Assembly (NCBI GenBank): GCA_963931865.1
Contig: OZ007513.1
Location: forward strand, 6,475,929-6,539,928
DNA from: Axinella damicornis
Lineage: Eukaryota > Porifera > Demospongiae > Axinellida > Axinellidae
Direction: 5' to 3'
DNA: 64,000 nucleotides
Shown here one piece after another: positions 1-12,709 of this stretch (position 1 is the first letter of the stretch; every line of letters starts with the position of its first letter). Under the pieces are notes generated by a model. The model did no database searches. It worked only from the letters and a program-made list of their open reading frames with translations, and was not told the DNA's origin. Both the position numbers and the translations under genes were made by a program.

Positions 1-1740
1 ACCCCGTCAGTGGCCCGGAATGAGACTGCGGACAAAATTCAGAGTGAGAAGTGGCACTGAATCAGAATTGTAGCGATTTGGATTTGTGCCACGTGATTTG
101 TGCTATAGAAAACTGATTCAAATTGCCATCCCTGATTCTTTAATTTCTGATGTACCACACAGAGGAAATGATTGCAGATTATACAAGTGAATTTCAGTAT
201 AATTAGAAGTCCATTTACAACGTTTCACACTATTTCATGACCAATAAATGGATTAGTGTTTTTGTAGCAGTGTTCATAATTATACAGTCATGTATTATGC
301 ACCATTTCTGAACTATAATGCCATATGATTGCATAAAGTTTTCTTCGTGACATGCTGTGGTGATTGGTCTGAGTATAATGATTGTCCATGCAGACGTATA
401 TATAATATAGTTCTGACAGGAGGGGTAATGAGAGGAGTATTCCGGGACGTCCTCACAACCAGTGCTGCATGTCATGTGCTGTGTACTGGAAGAAAGAAGG
501 GGATGACTATACACAAGGAGTGATGCACAGGACTAGCTAACTGCTGATATACATATTACACAACAGGATCGAGGGAGTATGAAACTACTGACCATTCTCC
601 TCTCCCTCCATGCAGTCAGGAGATCAAGACTCACTCAATAGTGCATGATGATTTATACTGCGCACATGTAGATCTGGGAGGTCCCAGCCTACACTAGTGT
701 TGAATCGTACCTGCAGCTACTTCCAAGAAACCTGACTGCCTCCCCACAAATGGCCAAAGAATTACCTAGGCTGAGGGTATGGCTGACTGCCTCCCCACAA
801 ATGGCCAACTCCTCAGGGGATGGCTGGCTGCCTCCCCCCCCCCCCCCCCCCCCCCCCCAAACTGCCATTACACATGAACTGAGACCAGGATGCGTGCTCT
901 CTGAGGATGGACTTACTCAGCTAATAACTAACTATAATACTGACCATCATCACTGCAGTAGCTATAGCTACCTATAGATACATGCATGTACGGGCAGGTT
1001 GCAAACACAGTAGAGTTGCCTTACCTAAACATGACTGGTCATCTTGAGTCAGGGAGTAGTTTGTCTGTATGTACACACCATCCTTCTTCCCTTTCCTGCC
1101 ATTCCAGCCAGCAACACAGACATGATCACAGCCTATATAGCTACACAGTCCACAGAGCAGCAGTCGGTAGCAATGTTTTCAACTGTACTATATATGTATG
1201 GACTATGGAGGTAAGGAATATAGAGCTGGTCCATACAGAACACCCAAACACACCCATGAGAGGTCAATTCCCATCTAGCTACACAGTGGGTCAGTACTGA
1301 AACTAAATGTCAGATCTGGTGGGACGGTGGGACCTCAACAATGCACTGACAGCTTCTGGTGCAGCTGTGCACCAGCTAACATGTTGTGCACTAATTTCCA
1401 GCTGATAATACTGTCAGCATTTACACACAGTCTGTCCCTGTCCCATGCAGATTAGAGGTGAACAAGCAAGCTAGTAATTGTCCCTTGCAGATTAGAGGTG
1501 AACAAGCTGTTGATAATAGTCCTTGGAACAATAATGAGGCCCAACAACTATAGACTCGCTCCCAGGCCTATACCTATATACTTGTTCATTGGTTAAATTG
1601 TCTGTATTGACAATGATACAAAGAAGTTGAAGAGCAGCACAAAATGGGGAATTTAAAGCCTGGAAGCATACAAGTCTGGTTTGTTATGTGTATGCTGCCA
1701 TTGTTGTGGAGGCTGTCCTGGGGACATGCAACTATAATAT
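1..1740. other. AT-rich stretch without a recognised gene
   Basis: I see no convincing exon here. A C homopolymer of about 25 bases lies at 834-858. A short direct duplication of about 27 bases (gcagattagaggtgaacaag) occurs at about 1447 and 1487. Short open frames across the C tract read as proline runs and are not credible proteins. Confidence 0.5.
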
Positions 1741-1749
1741 ATATTATGT

Positions 1750-2036
1750 AGCAGCCCCATTAGGGCGGCTGCCGCGTTAGGGCATCCGTTAAATCCGCTG
1801 CGCTCGCTGCCCTAATCGGGCAAACCGACAGTCATAAGCGCCCTGCTAACATGGATAGGCGCCAAGCGTGCATTGCATGGTGTACTATATCCATAATATT
1901 CAGGCACCTTCAACCAGGTGAGCAATATGAAAGGAAACCTGCTGCAACCTGCATAGTTGTGTGTTACTACTAGTAACACACAACAATGTTAGTGGGTAAC
2001 TATGAGTGCTGGATTGCAGTGCACAAGTCATTAATT
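1750..2036 (+). repeat. Left end of the putative integrase transposon
   Basis: This segment begins near gccgcgttagggcatccg and contains the motif gccctaatcgggcaaaccg followed by about 80 bases that reappear inverted at 12930-13017. Farther in, a block reading ggaaac-ctgctgcaacctg is also shared, inverted, with about 12825-12845. A short derivative of the outer tip occurs at 19550-19615. Confidence 0.55.
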
Positions 2037-2860
2037 ATTTTCTAGTTCAGCCCTAATCGGGCACCCTCAGCCAGGTCTGCCCCATTAGGGCAAGTGAGGT
2101 ATGGAAACTGCTGCAGCCCGGTCAATATTAACACTGTAGCTTGACGCAAACTATGAGTGCTGGATTGCAATGCACATTTCTATCTAGCTCTGCCCTAATC
2201 CGGCACCCTCGATCAGTCAGGTCTGCCACATTATACGGCAAGTGAGGTATGGAAACTGCTACAGCCTGGTCAACGTTAATGTGATATTAACTGGATTGCA
2301 GTACACATTTCTAGCTCTGCCCTAATCTGGCACCCTCAGCCAGGTCTACCCCATTAGGGCAAGTGAGGTATGGAAACTGCTACAGCCTGGTCAACATTAA
2401 CACTGTAGCTTGATACAAACTATGAGTGCTGGATTGCAGTGCACATTTCTATCTAGCTCTGCCCTAATTGGGCACCCTCAGTCAGGTCTGCCACATTATT
2501 TATAGCTTGATATTAACTGGATTGCAGTTCACATTTCTAGTTCTGCCCTAATCTGGCACCCTCAGTCAGGTCTGCCCCATTAGGGCAAGTGAGGTATGGA
2601 AAGTGCTACAGCCTGGTCAACGTTAATGTTATAGCTTGACATAGTCTGGATTGCAGTGCACATTTCTAGTTCTGCCCTTATCGGACACTCTCAGCCAGGT
2701 CTGCCCCATTAGGGCAAGTGAGGTATGGAAACTACTACAGCCTGGTCAACATTAATGATAATAACTGGATTGCAATGCACATTTCTAGTTCTGCCCTAAT
2801 CGGGCACCCTCAACCAGGTCTGCCACATTAGGGCAAGTGAGGTATGGAAACTGCTGCAGG
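2037..2860 (+). repeat. Subterminal tandem repeat array, about 7 units of 80-150 bp
   Basis: Units start with variants of gccctaatcgggcaccctca at about 2048, 2192, 2309, 2461, 2543, 2673 and 2793. Most contain a second, opposed motif (ccccattagggcaagtgagg) and the phrase ctggattgcagtgcacattt. Paired GCCC/GGGC half-sites in direct repeats next to a transposon end resemble transposase-binding arrays; that role is inferred. Confidence 0.7.
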
Positions 2861-3267
2861 TTGCATGCAGACAGATTTTAGCATGCTGCAGAATCAGCCT
2901 ACATATACATGAATATACGGCAAACCACAAGTGTGCATGCTGCCCTAAAAGACTGTTGGTTGCAACTGAGAAGCAACCACCCAATAGATTATTGTGGGAT
3001 GGGGTGTTGAACTCACTTGCAATCACAGTTGGTGCATCAAAGTCCAGGTCACCACTATCTATAATTGACGATCCTTATACAGTCATCTTTTTACTACTAC
3101 TACTGTTAACTGACTTAACTCCTAACCTCCATGCAGTGTTGCTACTAACCCCATGTGTTTGCTTGTGCACGTTGAAATGTCATTATGAGAGTAAATTAAA
3201 CTTTGCACAAAACATGTACTTTACATACACTGGCTGGAAAAGTGAACCAAATCAATGAAACATTCAC

Positions 3268-3417
3268 AATTGAAGGGCTGTGAACCAGAGTGGCCTAACT
3301 CACAAACATTGAACTAGCCCCCCTAAACTTGAAAACACTGTTAACAGTATTTTCAAGTTTAGGGGGGCTAGTTCAATGTTTGTGGGTTAGGCCACTCTGG
3401 TTCTCAGCCCTTCAATT
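3268..3417. repeat. Foldback (inverted-repeat) element, about 150 bp
   Basis: The two arms of about 70 bases are nearly perfect reverse complements. They start at caattgaagggctg and end at cagcccttcaatt, with the centre near gttaac at 3340. The arm includes tggcctaac-cacaaacattgaactagcccccctaaacttg. There is no coding potential. This is typical of a non-autonomous hairpin element; no target duplication was seen. Confidence 0.75.
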
Positions 3418-3423
3418 ATAATC

Positions 3424-4590
3424 ACAGAGTCGGTAGACTCTGTATGTAGGGATACGACGTACACGCAATATATGTCAATACAAAAAAATCTCTCCAAATC
3501 TCAGAAACGGTACACTTATAAGCCTTTATAACCACCTACCGTTCATCTTCGAGTGTTTTCATGACCAACAAGACTCCTCACGTCGCGAAAAACCGTCACG
3601 AAAGTACCACACCAGGTACTCGCAAAACGGGCAAATTGTTTTTCTTTCTTCTTCTTCTTCTTCTTTCTTCTTCTTCAGACGGGCTAGCTCAACGTCGACT
3701 CAATCTCTCATGATGGTTTTCGCACGAAACAGCAGCATTTCACACCGAGTAGTGCACCTGGCCATCGCTTTTTCGTAACCTCCAAGTCTTCACCAGGCGG
3801 CTGCAGCTGCCCACTCAATAACTATGGCTTCTTTAGTCACGCCATTTTCTCGTTTGTACGCATGCGCGATCACTTAGCAACAAACGTAATTATTACTCAA
3901 GATCGCTGAATTAGAAGTGTCTTGCGCCGTTGTGTTGACATCTTCATAAAGCCAAGGTAAATTCTAAACTCTGGTTACCCTGCGTATAATTTATGTATGT
4001 TACTACCTACTGTGTTCTGTGAGAAGGCTGAATGCCTATCTATAGACAACAATTTTATAAATCTTGCTACTTCTGGTATAGCTAGCTAATAATCATGGTC
4101 TTCAAAGTTCAGACAGGGATTAGGTACTACTGCCTTAGTATCCATCCAGAAAAGGGTTGACTTGGGTCTGATTCTTCAGCCAATGTAAATACCGGAGTCA
4201 ATATTGTCCATATACCAAAGCAAGGGCTCCTATATACTACTTGTGAGGACACCGACTTCTTCTCTGTGATGGCAAATTGCATGCGCTGCTGCTAAAAAAA
4301 AAAGACATGAACAAGTAATAAAAAACATTTGAAAATGTAACAGGATGTAGGGATACCAGAACGGCAAAAAGTAAGGAAACAAGGTAGGGATGATTGCACA
4401 AAACAGTGAAGTATACAATCCCCCTACATATCTTTTTTCATTATACACGTATATGGAAAAAGATTTCTGTAGGGGGGTTGTATACTTCACTGTTTTGTGC
4501 AATCATCCCTACCTTGTTTCCTTACTTTTTGCCGTTCTGGTATCCCTACATCCTGTTACATTTTCAAATGTTTTTTATTACTTGTATCAA
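3424..4590. mobile_element. Composite foldback element, copy 1
   Basis: The element opens with a small hairpin (acagagtcggtagactctgt), passes through a TTC microsatellite (3651-3675), and ends in a long inverted repeat at about 4319-4590. The arms there carry ccagaacggcaaaaagtaagg and its complement around a short centre near 4440. Copy 2 follows at 4721 and a diverged copy lies at 14128. Open frames inside the palindrome appear on both strands and are by-products of the symmetry, not genes. Confidence 0.65.
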
Positions 4591-4720
4591 TACAAACCAT
4601 GACTTCAATATAATGCAGGCTGCAGCTGACCAGACATACCAGACAAAAACTAATAATCTTTGTGTGAAACATGTAGGGTAAACCATCTAAGTAATCAAAC
4701 ATGCACAAATGTTCATTGTC

Positions 4721-5795
4721 ACAGAGTCGGTAGACTCTGTATGTAGGGATACGACGTACACGCAATATATGCTAATACAAAAGAATCTCTCCAAATCTCA
4801 GAAACGGTACACTTATAAGCCTTTATAACCACATACCGTTCATCTTCGAGTGTTTTCAAGACTCCTCGCGTCGCGAAAAACCGTCGCGAAAGTACCACAC
4901 CAGGTACTCGCAAAACGGGCAAATTGTTTTTCTTTCTTCTTCTTCTTCTTCTTCTTCTTCTTTCTTCTTTCTTCAGACGGGCTAGCTCGTCGTCGCCTCA
5001 ATCACCCATGATGGTTTTCGCACGAAACAGCAGCATTTTACACCGAGTAGTGCACTTGGCCATCGCTTTTTCGCAACCTCCAAGTTTTCACCAGGCGGCT
5101 GCAGCTGCCCACTCAATAACTATGGCTTCTTTAGTCACGCCATTTTCTCGTTTGTACGCATGCGCGATCACTTAGCAACGAAAGTAATTATTACTCAAGA
5201 TCGCTGAATTAGAAGTGTCTTGCGCCGTTGTGTTACTAGTATACTACCTACTGTGTTCTGTGAGAGGGCTGAATGCCTATCTAAAGACTATATCTTGCTA
5301 CTTCTGGTATATAATATTATGGTCTTCAGAGTTCAGACAGGGATTACTGCCTTAGTATCCATCCAGAAAGGGTTGACTTGGGTCTGATTCTTCAGCCAAT
5401 GTGAATACCGGAGTCAATATAATTTGTCCATATACCAAAGCAAGGGCTCCTACTACTTGTGAGGACACCGACTTCTGCTCTGTGATGGCAAATTGTATGC
5501 ACTGCTGATAAAAAAAGGGCATAAACAAGTAATAAAAAACATTTGAAAATGTAACAGGATGTTGGGATACCAGAACGGCAAAAAGTAAGGAAACAAGGCA
5601 GGGATGATCGCACAAAACAGTGAAGTATACAATCCCCCTACATATCTTTTTCATTATACACGTATGGAAAAGATCTCTGTAAGGGGGGTTGTATACTTCA
5701 CTGTTTTGTGCGATCATCCCTGCCTTGTTTCCTTACTTTTTGCCGTTCTGGTATCCCTACATCCTGTTACATTTTCAAATGTTTTTTATTACTTT
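4721..5795. mobile_element. Composite foldback element, copy 2 (adjacent duplicate)
   Basis: This repeats copy 1 in the same order: the hairpin start at 4721, a longer TTC tract (4930-4976), the shared middle, and a terminal inverted repeat at about 5525-5793. Differences are small indels and substitutions, so the two copies are closely related but not fresh. Neighbouring direct copies suggest tandem duplication or two insertions. Confidence 0.65.
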
Positions 5796-6335
5796 AGAAT
5801 AATAATCAATACAACTACATATTCTTGAGTACTAGTCTCTGTTCTTAATCACAGTTTCACTTGCTTTGTTTTGCTGTACAATAGCAGCCATTACCTGAGT
5901 ACATTGGTATTAATGCACAGTTACGAAATACAGGGATACTGGTGCATTTACCTCAGGCCATAACACCTCAGATGACAGTAATGTAGGAGAAATTGAGTGC
6001 TTTCTGGTTTCTTTTTGACCTGGCACAAAGAAAGTACAATACCTCATTAACCTGTAACAAAAAAAACAACTTTAAGTGTGTGTGCATGTGGTTTATTTTA
6101 TTATGCCTGTTGGCATAGTTAAAAAAATTACAATTATTGGATTCGACAGAGGCCAAGTGTCCATTGGCAACCAGGTCGCTCTCCTGGAACTACACTTGGC
6201 AAGGTTGGTATAATGGGAGGAGCTTTGCGGGTTACAGGCCACGTCCCTTAGATGACCCTGCAGCAATGATAGTAACAAGTCTCTATAACCTTGATTTGTG
6301 TTGCTATAACTGATCATACACAGGAAAATACTCAC

Positions 6336-9050
6336 TTCTGCATTTTTCAATGCTGCGTGTATTTTACTCCTCTCAATGTTTCCATCTCTGAGAATCAAGA
6401 ACAATGTACAGTAACTGAACAAAGGACTGTAAGTTAATGGTACAACAAACTGATAGCAGTACTTCACCTGATTGGGATACCATTAGTAGAAGAAGACAAA
6501 AATTTCTTCGCAGCCCTTATAAAAGAACTTTTTGGTGTGGTTAAGTGAAATATCATGTCTTCTGTGGCAATTTCTGGCCAGATGTCCGGAATAAGTATGT
6601 CGCCTTCATCTGTGGACAGTAATGGACATAAGATTGTTACTGCTTAGTACTTACTGACAACAGTAAAGAAAGTTAATGTGCAATGTACCAATCTGGGGTA
6701 AAGTTTGTTCATCAGAGCTTGATATTTGCTCGTCGTCGGGTGCATCATCAGCTGAATGGCAATGACCAAGCAAGAACAAGTATCATCAACTCAGTATTTT
6801 ATCCTGTTTGACTAAAATGAAGTTTATGGTGGTAACCTGAATGGTGTTGAATGAAGTATCTTGAAGTTTGGAATGGTTAAACTAAAGAATAGAGCAACCC
6901 ATAAAATTAGTTTGGTGGGAATACGGTTGGAAGAGTATTTCATCAGCAGATTAATCTATTCTCTAACCTATGGGAACATATAATTATGTGTACCTCTGTG
7001 GTGCTGGCTTCCACGAACTCTTCAACAACTTCTTCATACCCTTCTCCTTTAATGAACGATTCACTCAAGTTTGGGCTGAAATGGATGATGCTTTAATATG
7101 AAATGCCACATACATACATTTAATTACAATCACTTCCATCTATGTCGGATGTAATATAACCTTGTCATGAGCTCATGCAGTAACCATTTTCTGAGGACAT
7201 CAGCATCTCCACTAAATTGGAAGTTGTCCTTGCAAATCGCACACTCTGCAAACTGACAACAACAATGCACTATGCACAGCAGAGTATTAATACCTTGCAA
7301 ACAAACACACCACAGTCAACACGTACTGTGGGGCTCCTGCTGAGGTAGATCCTGTATACATCATGCAAGTGTAAAACTGATTAAATCAATACTCATTTTG
7401 CAGTGGATGCTTACATTCACAAGTTTAATCTTCCATTAATCCACATTCTGCCTATAGCCTTCATCTTCAAAAAGGGTATTCAAGAAGTGGCTTTTGGGTG
7501 TGTGTGTGTGTGTGTGTGTGTTGGGGGGGGGGGGGGGGGGGGGGGGGGGACATGCAGTTACAAGTCGAGCCAACTGGACAGAGTGAAATATATGCATTTA
7601 TGCTAACTTTATGCGCGACACATGTTGCGCATGGCTGAAAGTAGAATTAAGGGAGTCCAGACTCTTGACTTTCCGCTTATCAAAGTCATACACCTATGTG
7701 CATACTGAATGAGATAAGCATACAGAACCCTATAGACCTTACCAGGAGAATCCAATGGTATCCTCCAAAATTGATAGGTACTAAGAGACGAGAGAGGTCT
7801 GTAATTTTCCCCTGTGAATGTTGTTGCAAAGAAGTGTCTATCATTTCTATTAATTGAGCAGTTGATGCCATGTAGACTATACCTTGATGTGAGCTGCCAC
7901 TGTCTTCCTACAATACCCTTTCTGTCCACCCTTTAGTCACATCACAGATTCATAAAAGAAAGAGGTGGTACACAAAGCTCTCTTTCCTCCCTTCACATTT
8001 GGTAGCTGCGATATAAGAACAAACATGATACATGAATGGAATGTTCTTCATTCAGTAATGAATACTCACTTCATCATGTCTTTTTTTCTCTGCTTCATTA
8101 ACAAGGTGCATGAAGAAGTTGATCACCTGCGAGGTATGTAACAAAATCTGATTATGGAACATAATATAACCTGATGCAACAGTCGTGAACTCTGATTACA
8201 TGGTCATTCAAAGCACGTCCATAGGCAACAAGTCTCAGATCACTTGCAGACAGTTTGCACTGCTTCAGAGGAAGATATTCCAAGATTGTGGCGCTTGCTT
8301 TCACTGTAGGCTGAGGGACAGGACCTACACAAATACATTCAAATGGGTTACATAGCAGCAGTGATTTCGTTACAGCTACTTACTATTACAATACTGAGTT
8401 TCTTCACTGTGAGTTTTTTATATCAGTGGTGAACAACGATGAGTTTGACTTGATTCACAGGATGCGGTAACCACATCACATTGTGGAACTTTGACCGTGG
8501 AGGCAAGATGCATGCTAAAATGAAATTTAACAGATAACAACGCTGATAAAAAAAGACCTGAATGGCTGCAATATTACATTTTTAATACATAGCTACTATA
8601 AGCACACAAACTTGGCACTGTAACTTCATGAATGCATTTGCTTGCATGGTTCCGTGCTTGCCGCAGTGGGTAGTGTGTATGGCATTTCTTGCACAGCACT
8701 GTGATAGAAGGTGATTCATCAACTTGGATCGGTGAATTTAGAAGTGGGTATAAATGTATTTATTTATAGTGTAACTACATGTTTCCAGCAATTACCGCAG
8801 TGTTTGTCCCGCTGCTTGGAGGATTATGTTATATTAGTTGAGTATCTATATGGCAAAATGGTATAAGTTTAGCAGGTGACATGCAGTCTACATACCTATA
8901 AAAAGATACCTGGGGTTTCTTGGTGAAATTTTCATTTAGTGGAGTTACAAAAACTGTTGCAGATGCTTGTGTAGTATGTTGAGGGGATGCAACACTCTTG
9001 GTTGTTAATAATTGAGCATCATCTTTACTTGGCACAGCAAGGACATGCAA
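6336..9050 (-). CDS. Ulp1/SENP-type cysteine protease (peptidase C48-like), multi-exon
   Basis: Minus-strand exons can be followed through GT/AG borders: about 8190-8325, 8070-8126 (VINFFMHLVNEAEKKRHDE), 7743-7871 (LLVPINFGGYHWILL), 7614-7693 (VYDFDKRKVKSLDSLNST), 7294-7340 (VRVDCGVFVCK), 7161-7252 (FAECAICKDNFQFSG...), 6994-7075, 6468-6609 and 6336-6387. The order His (7755-7757), Asp (7655-7657), Cys in DCGVF (7312-7314) is that of Ulp1/SENP proteases, which cut ubiquitin-like proteins. Codon phase matches across several junctions. A frame break lies near 7925 and an in-frame stop near 7906, so activity is uncertain. It lies downstream of an integrase on the same strand, possibly in one transposon. 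Confidence 0.7.
7498..7549 (+). repeat. (TG)n followed by a G homopolymer of about 27
   Basis: A TG dinucleotide run passes directly into an unbroken G tract (7523-7549). A similar TG-to-G arrangement occurs at about 51635-51676. The tract may form a G-quadruplex and is prone to length error. Confidence 0.85.
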
Positions 9051-9094
9051 AAGAGATGCGTGCAGTATGTGACAGATGGACTTACATAATATAG

Positions 9095-11100
9095 CTAGGC
9101 AATGACTGCCCTCTGTTCTCCAAGCTTTACATCTGCAAGAATAATTTGGAAGTGAAAGGCGGTCACTCTAGCTGCTATTTTACCTTCAATGCTGTGTTGT
9201 TCTTTAGCAATATGATGCATGTGCAATGGCTGTTTAGACTGTCTTTGTGATCTCTCCAAAAGAAATACATGAAGGTTGTTAATAATAGTCCCATCAGAAC
9301 AGATCACTTCAACTCCCTGAAATATTGTCTTCAATTGGCGAGACATTAATATCTGTGCCTTTGTCTTCAAAGAGTTGAGATGCCATACTGTGCATGCCCC
9401 AGAATGAATGTTTACACATGTAGCTATAATGATTTTTCTCTCTCCAGACAAGAATAAGGGAGCATGGGGGGTTGACTTTTGAGACAAACTCTGTTTGTTA
9501 AAAGTCGTCTTGGTTCACGTTTTCTGAAACAATCTGTTTAACTGTCAAATCAATATCCACCAAGACATCCCCCATTTCTGATACTGCTTTGCAAAGAGTG
9601 TCTACAGAGTAGAACCCACTAATATTTCTCTGGATCTGGAGCTCATTGATGAGAGACATACCTAGCTGTTCAATTTGTCTTAGGTACAGCTCATCAGCTA
9701 TATTGTCCAATTGTTCAACAGTAAACCTCTCCTGACCGTAGGCATTGTTAAAGGCACATAGCCCACAACAGTATGCACGCAGAACATCCTTGGAATTGCA
9801 TCCAAGGTTGTGAATTACAGTATTGACTGACTTGCATGATTGCCAACTATGTCATGAAAGTATTTGACATTAATTAAAAATGCTTCTTCTGTTCATCACT
9901 TATATCATTCCAGCATTGCAGGTGACCAGCAATCATGACTTGAATAGTGCTCAATCGATTCTTAAAGGCGTATTTACCCACATGTATGGTCTTTTGCATC
10001 GATGTTGTCTCAGATTTATACTTCACAAGCAATTGCTTTGACAACCCTTTGGGCTTTTGGTTGGTGTCCTTTGCTTTCTTCTTTGCATGTGTGTTTCTTG
10101 GTAATGGTACAACATTTAAGTTTTTTGGCAGTTTGGTTGATGTCCCGATCCGTTATACACAAGAGGCCTTTTCCTGCTCCCAGATGCTCGTGATAGAACC
10201 TCTGACACAGAACATATTGAATCAGATGTAGATAAAGTACAGGACTCTGTATGTTTAACAGCAGCATCTACCTTCAGTTTCAGGTTCTCTCCACTGCACT
10301 CGACAAGCCCACTTTTAGTTCCCAGGTTTATTTGCCACTTATAGCAACAAAGGTGAGTACATGGTCCACTCTCGAGGCAATCTACGCAAGAATGGTTACT
10401 TGAAATAAACACAGGAATTTTTGTATGCATACTCCAGGTGAATGTAATTCCTGTGTCTTGAAGTTTCCCAGGCATGTAGCTACACCAGAAAGATAGTAAC
10501 AGAACCCACTAGTGTTTAATGCAGTTTCAATCAGACTGTAAAAGGTCAGACTGTAAAAGGTTTGTTTGGATTTCCTTGTTATCAGTAATATCCGCAAGGA
10601 GCAGAAGGTCAAGATGGTACACAAAGAGTTCCATCAGACTATTCTGACTGTTATCAAACGATGTAGTGTCAGTTTGGTGAAGGATGGAGAATGCATTGTT
10701 TAGTACTTTGACTGCATTGACATCTTTGTGCACTCCTGTTTGATTTCGCTTTAATTTGTAGAACTTCAGACGCTGAATGTCTGCCATCCGTGCTATTTGG
10801 TTAATATCTCTGCACTTTCCTGCCGGCTCATCCATAGGTTCCGGTGATTCCTTTGTCAGGTATGCAGTCAAACTGGAAGCATGGAGGGCAATACTCTGAT
10901 GTAGTTCAACACTAGTACTGTCACATTCATCATTTGTAGCAAACGACACATGATAGTAGTCACCTGAGAGGGAATCCACTATACGTCCCTTTATGTTCAG
11001 GATTTTAACCAGCCCTTGCTGTTGGGGATTAGGGAACAAAACTTCTTGCCCAGCAGTGAAATGCCTACCTTTACCTGCATTCTTAATGTAAGCCACATTA
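9095..11100 (-). CDS. C-terminal part of an integrase-type transposase, fragmented frames
   Basis: Minus-strand open segments follow the integrase core in order. 10527-11096 includes HFTAGQEVLFPNPQQQGLVK, which resembles the small basic module after the core of KRBA2-like/Ginger-like integrases. 10116-10475 holds a cysteine-rich patch (CVDCLESGPCTHLCCYKW). 9498-9710 and 9095-9487 follow. They are joined by frame changes or introns I could not settle. The Cys/His cluster may bind zinc. Confidence is better for the first segment than for the rest. Confidence 0.45.
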
Positions 11101-11200
11101 TTTTTTAAGGCATTATGTTCAAGGTTTTCAACTGTCCTTCGTTGTACTTCATCTCGAGCATGGCAAAGCTCAAGAAATATGTCAGCAGTGCATACACTGC

Positions 11201-11970
11201 TTAAACATTCTTCTTTCTATATTCACGGATTTCAGATGGATCGCAATCAACACACATGTCAAAGTAGTTGTCGTCCAGAATGTCTACAACAGCTTCATCA
11301 GTGTTCTCAGGTTGTTGTCGTTTAGTGGTATGCAGCTCACCTTGGTGCAACAGCTCCTCATCAGATGGCCATAGGCCAAATGTGTTGTTCAAACCAAAGT
11401 GGCCAGAGTCACGACCAAAGAATACTCTGAATGGAATATCCTTAGTAGCATTATTGTGCTACTTCACACAAGATTGATGGCCAAATCTTAGCCTGATCAT
11501 CTTTCTTGAACTTCAAAAGCATCGAGACCAGAGCTCTTTTCACTCTTTTGTTAAGGTTCTCAACTTGCCCTTGTGACTGGGGGTGGTATAAGGCCTCCCA
11601 TGAATCACTTTAATGTTTAATTGGGAGCAAAGAATTTGTGTGACATTTGACACAAATTCCCCACCATTATCAGAATGAAGTATGTGTGGGCAACCAAACT
11701 GCTTAAAAATTGCACAAAGTCCATTGGCTACCTCAACTGTCTGTTTAGTTCGGAGAGGTACCAACCAGCAATACTTACTAAAACAGTCCATCACTGAAAG
11801 GTAAGGCGATAGTTGTGACCACTTTCAGAACTGAAAGGGCTTTTGGGGCCATATAGCTATCTGCAATAAATCCATCTGAACCCTTTCCATTATGTACGAG
11901 GTACGGACTGGTTTTGGAGGAGGTGCAACACTTAGAGTTTTCATCACTTTGCATGTACCTGTACACTAAA
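11201..11970 (-). pseudogene. Integrase core domain (rve), frame broken
   Basis: The minus strand reads MDCFSKYCWLVPLRTKQTVE at its start, then SDNGGEF, where Asp at 11669-11671 is the second catalytic acidic residue of the DDE triad. The third, Glu, is at 11559-11561 (VENLNKR), but in a different frame: a small indel at about 11586-11596 shifts the frame in the stretch between. The first catalytic Asp should lie upstream and was not found. The exon start at about 11794 follows a good acceptor (tttcag). Animals carry this family as KRAB-A domain-containing protein 2-like or Ginger transposases; both assignments are from memory. Confidence 0.65.
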
Positions 11971-12709
11971 GGTTTTCTCTAGTTTCCTAGCTCCCATAGC
12001 TGTACAGGCTGACCCATATCAATTTCCATGCTGCCAAGTAGATACTTAGTTTGACTATATTACTTACCATTCTCATCCTCAGAGTCGTCCATTTCAAGGC
12101 ACTCTCTACTATGTTAGAAGGCACTTCGATGCATGGAACTAGCTACCTCGCAACAACTTGGGACCAAACGTCTCATGTCAGTTGCAGTTGCTTACTGTTA
12201 GAAAATGATTTGGCTAATCTATTGATTCACGTTAATTGATTATAAGCCATTCAGCTGTCAAAAGGGTAGAGGAGAATTAACATTCATAAGAGCTGTAGCA
12301 AAGCCAAGCAACTGACTACTGAGTTTTCAATCTATCTCACACAGCACACCCATTACAACCATACACCAATAGTCTCATGCAAGGGCGAGGCCAAACCTAA
12401 CAATACACAAAGGATTGAGCCATAGAACAGAGCTTAGCCAGTGGTATAACACAAAAAACAATACTCAAAGCATCACTGCACATGCAAAGAATCACTGCAC
12501 AAAGAATCACTGCACAAAGAATCATGCACTGAGTCACTGAGTACACAAAACCAAATCCCATTCACACAAAACAATTACAATGCATTAGTAGCTAAGTCCT
12601 TCTGTGCAACAGCCTTTAGCAATGTTAATCAACTGCAAGACTTCATACCCTATGAGTGTGACAAGCATGACTGAGGTAGTTTATATCAAGCCATATCATG
12701 TTGTACTGT

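Noticed and set aside
4230..5828. Short membrane-like proteins (repeating FCAIIPTLFPYFLPFW on both strands)
   Set aside because: They are encoded by both arms of the terminal palindrome of the foldback elements, so the symmetry alone creates the matched frames.
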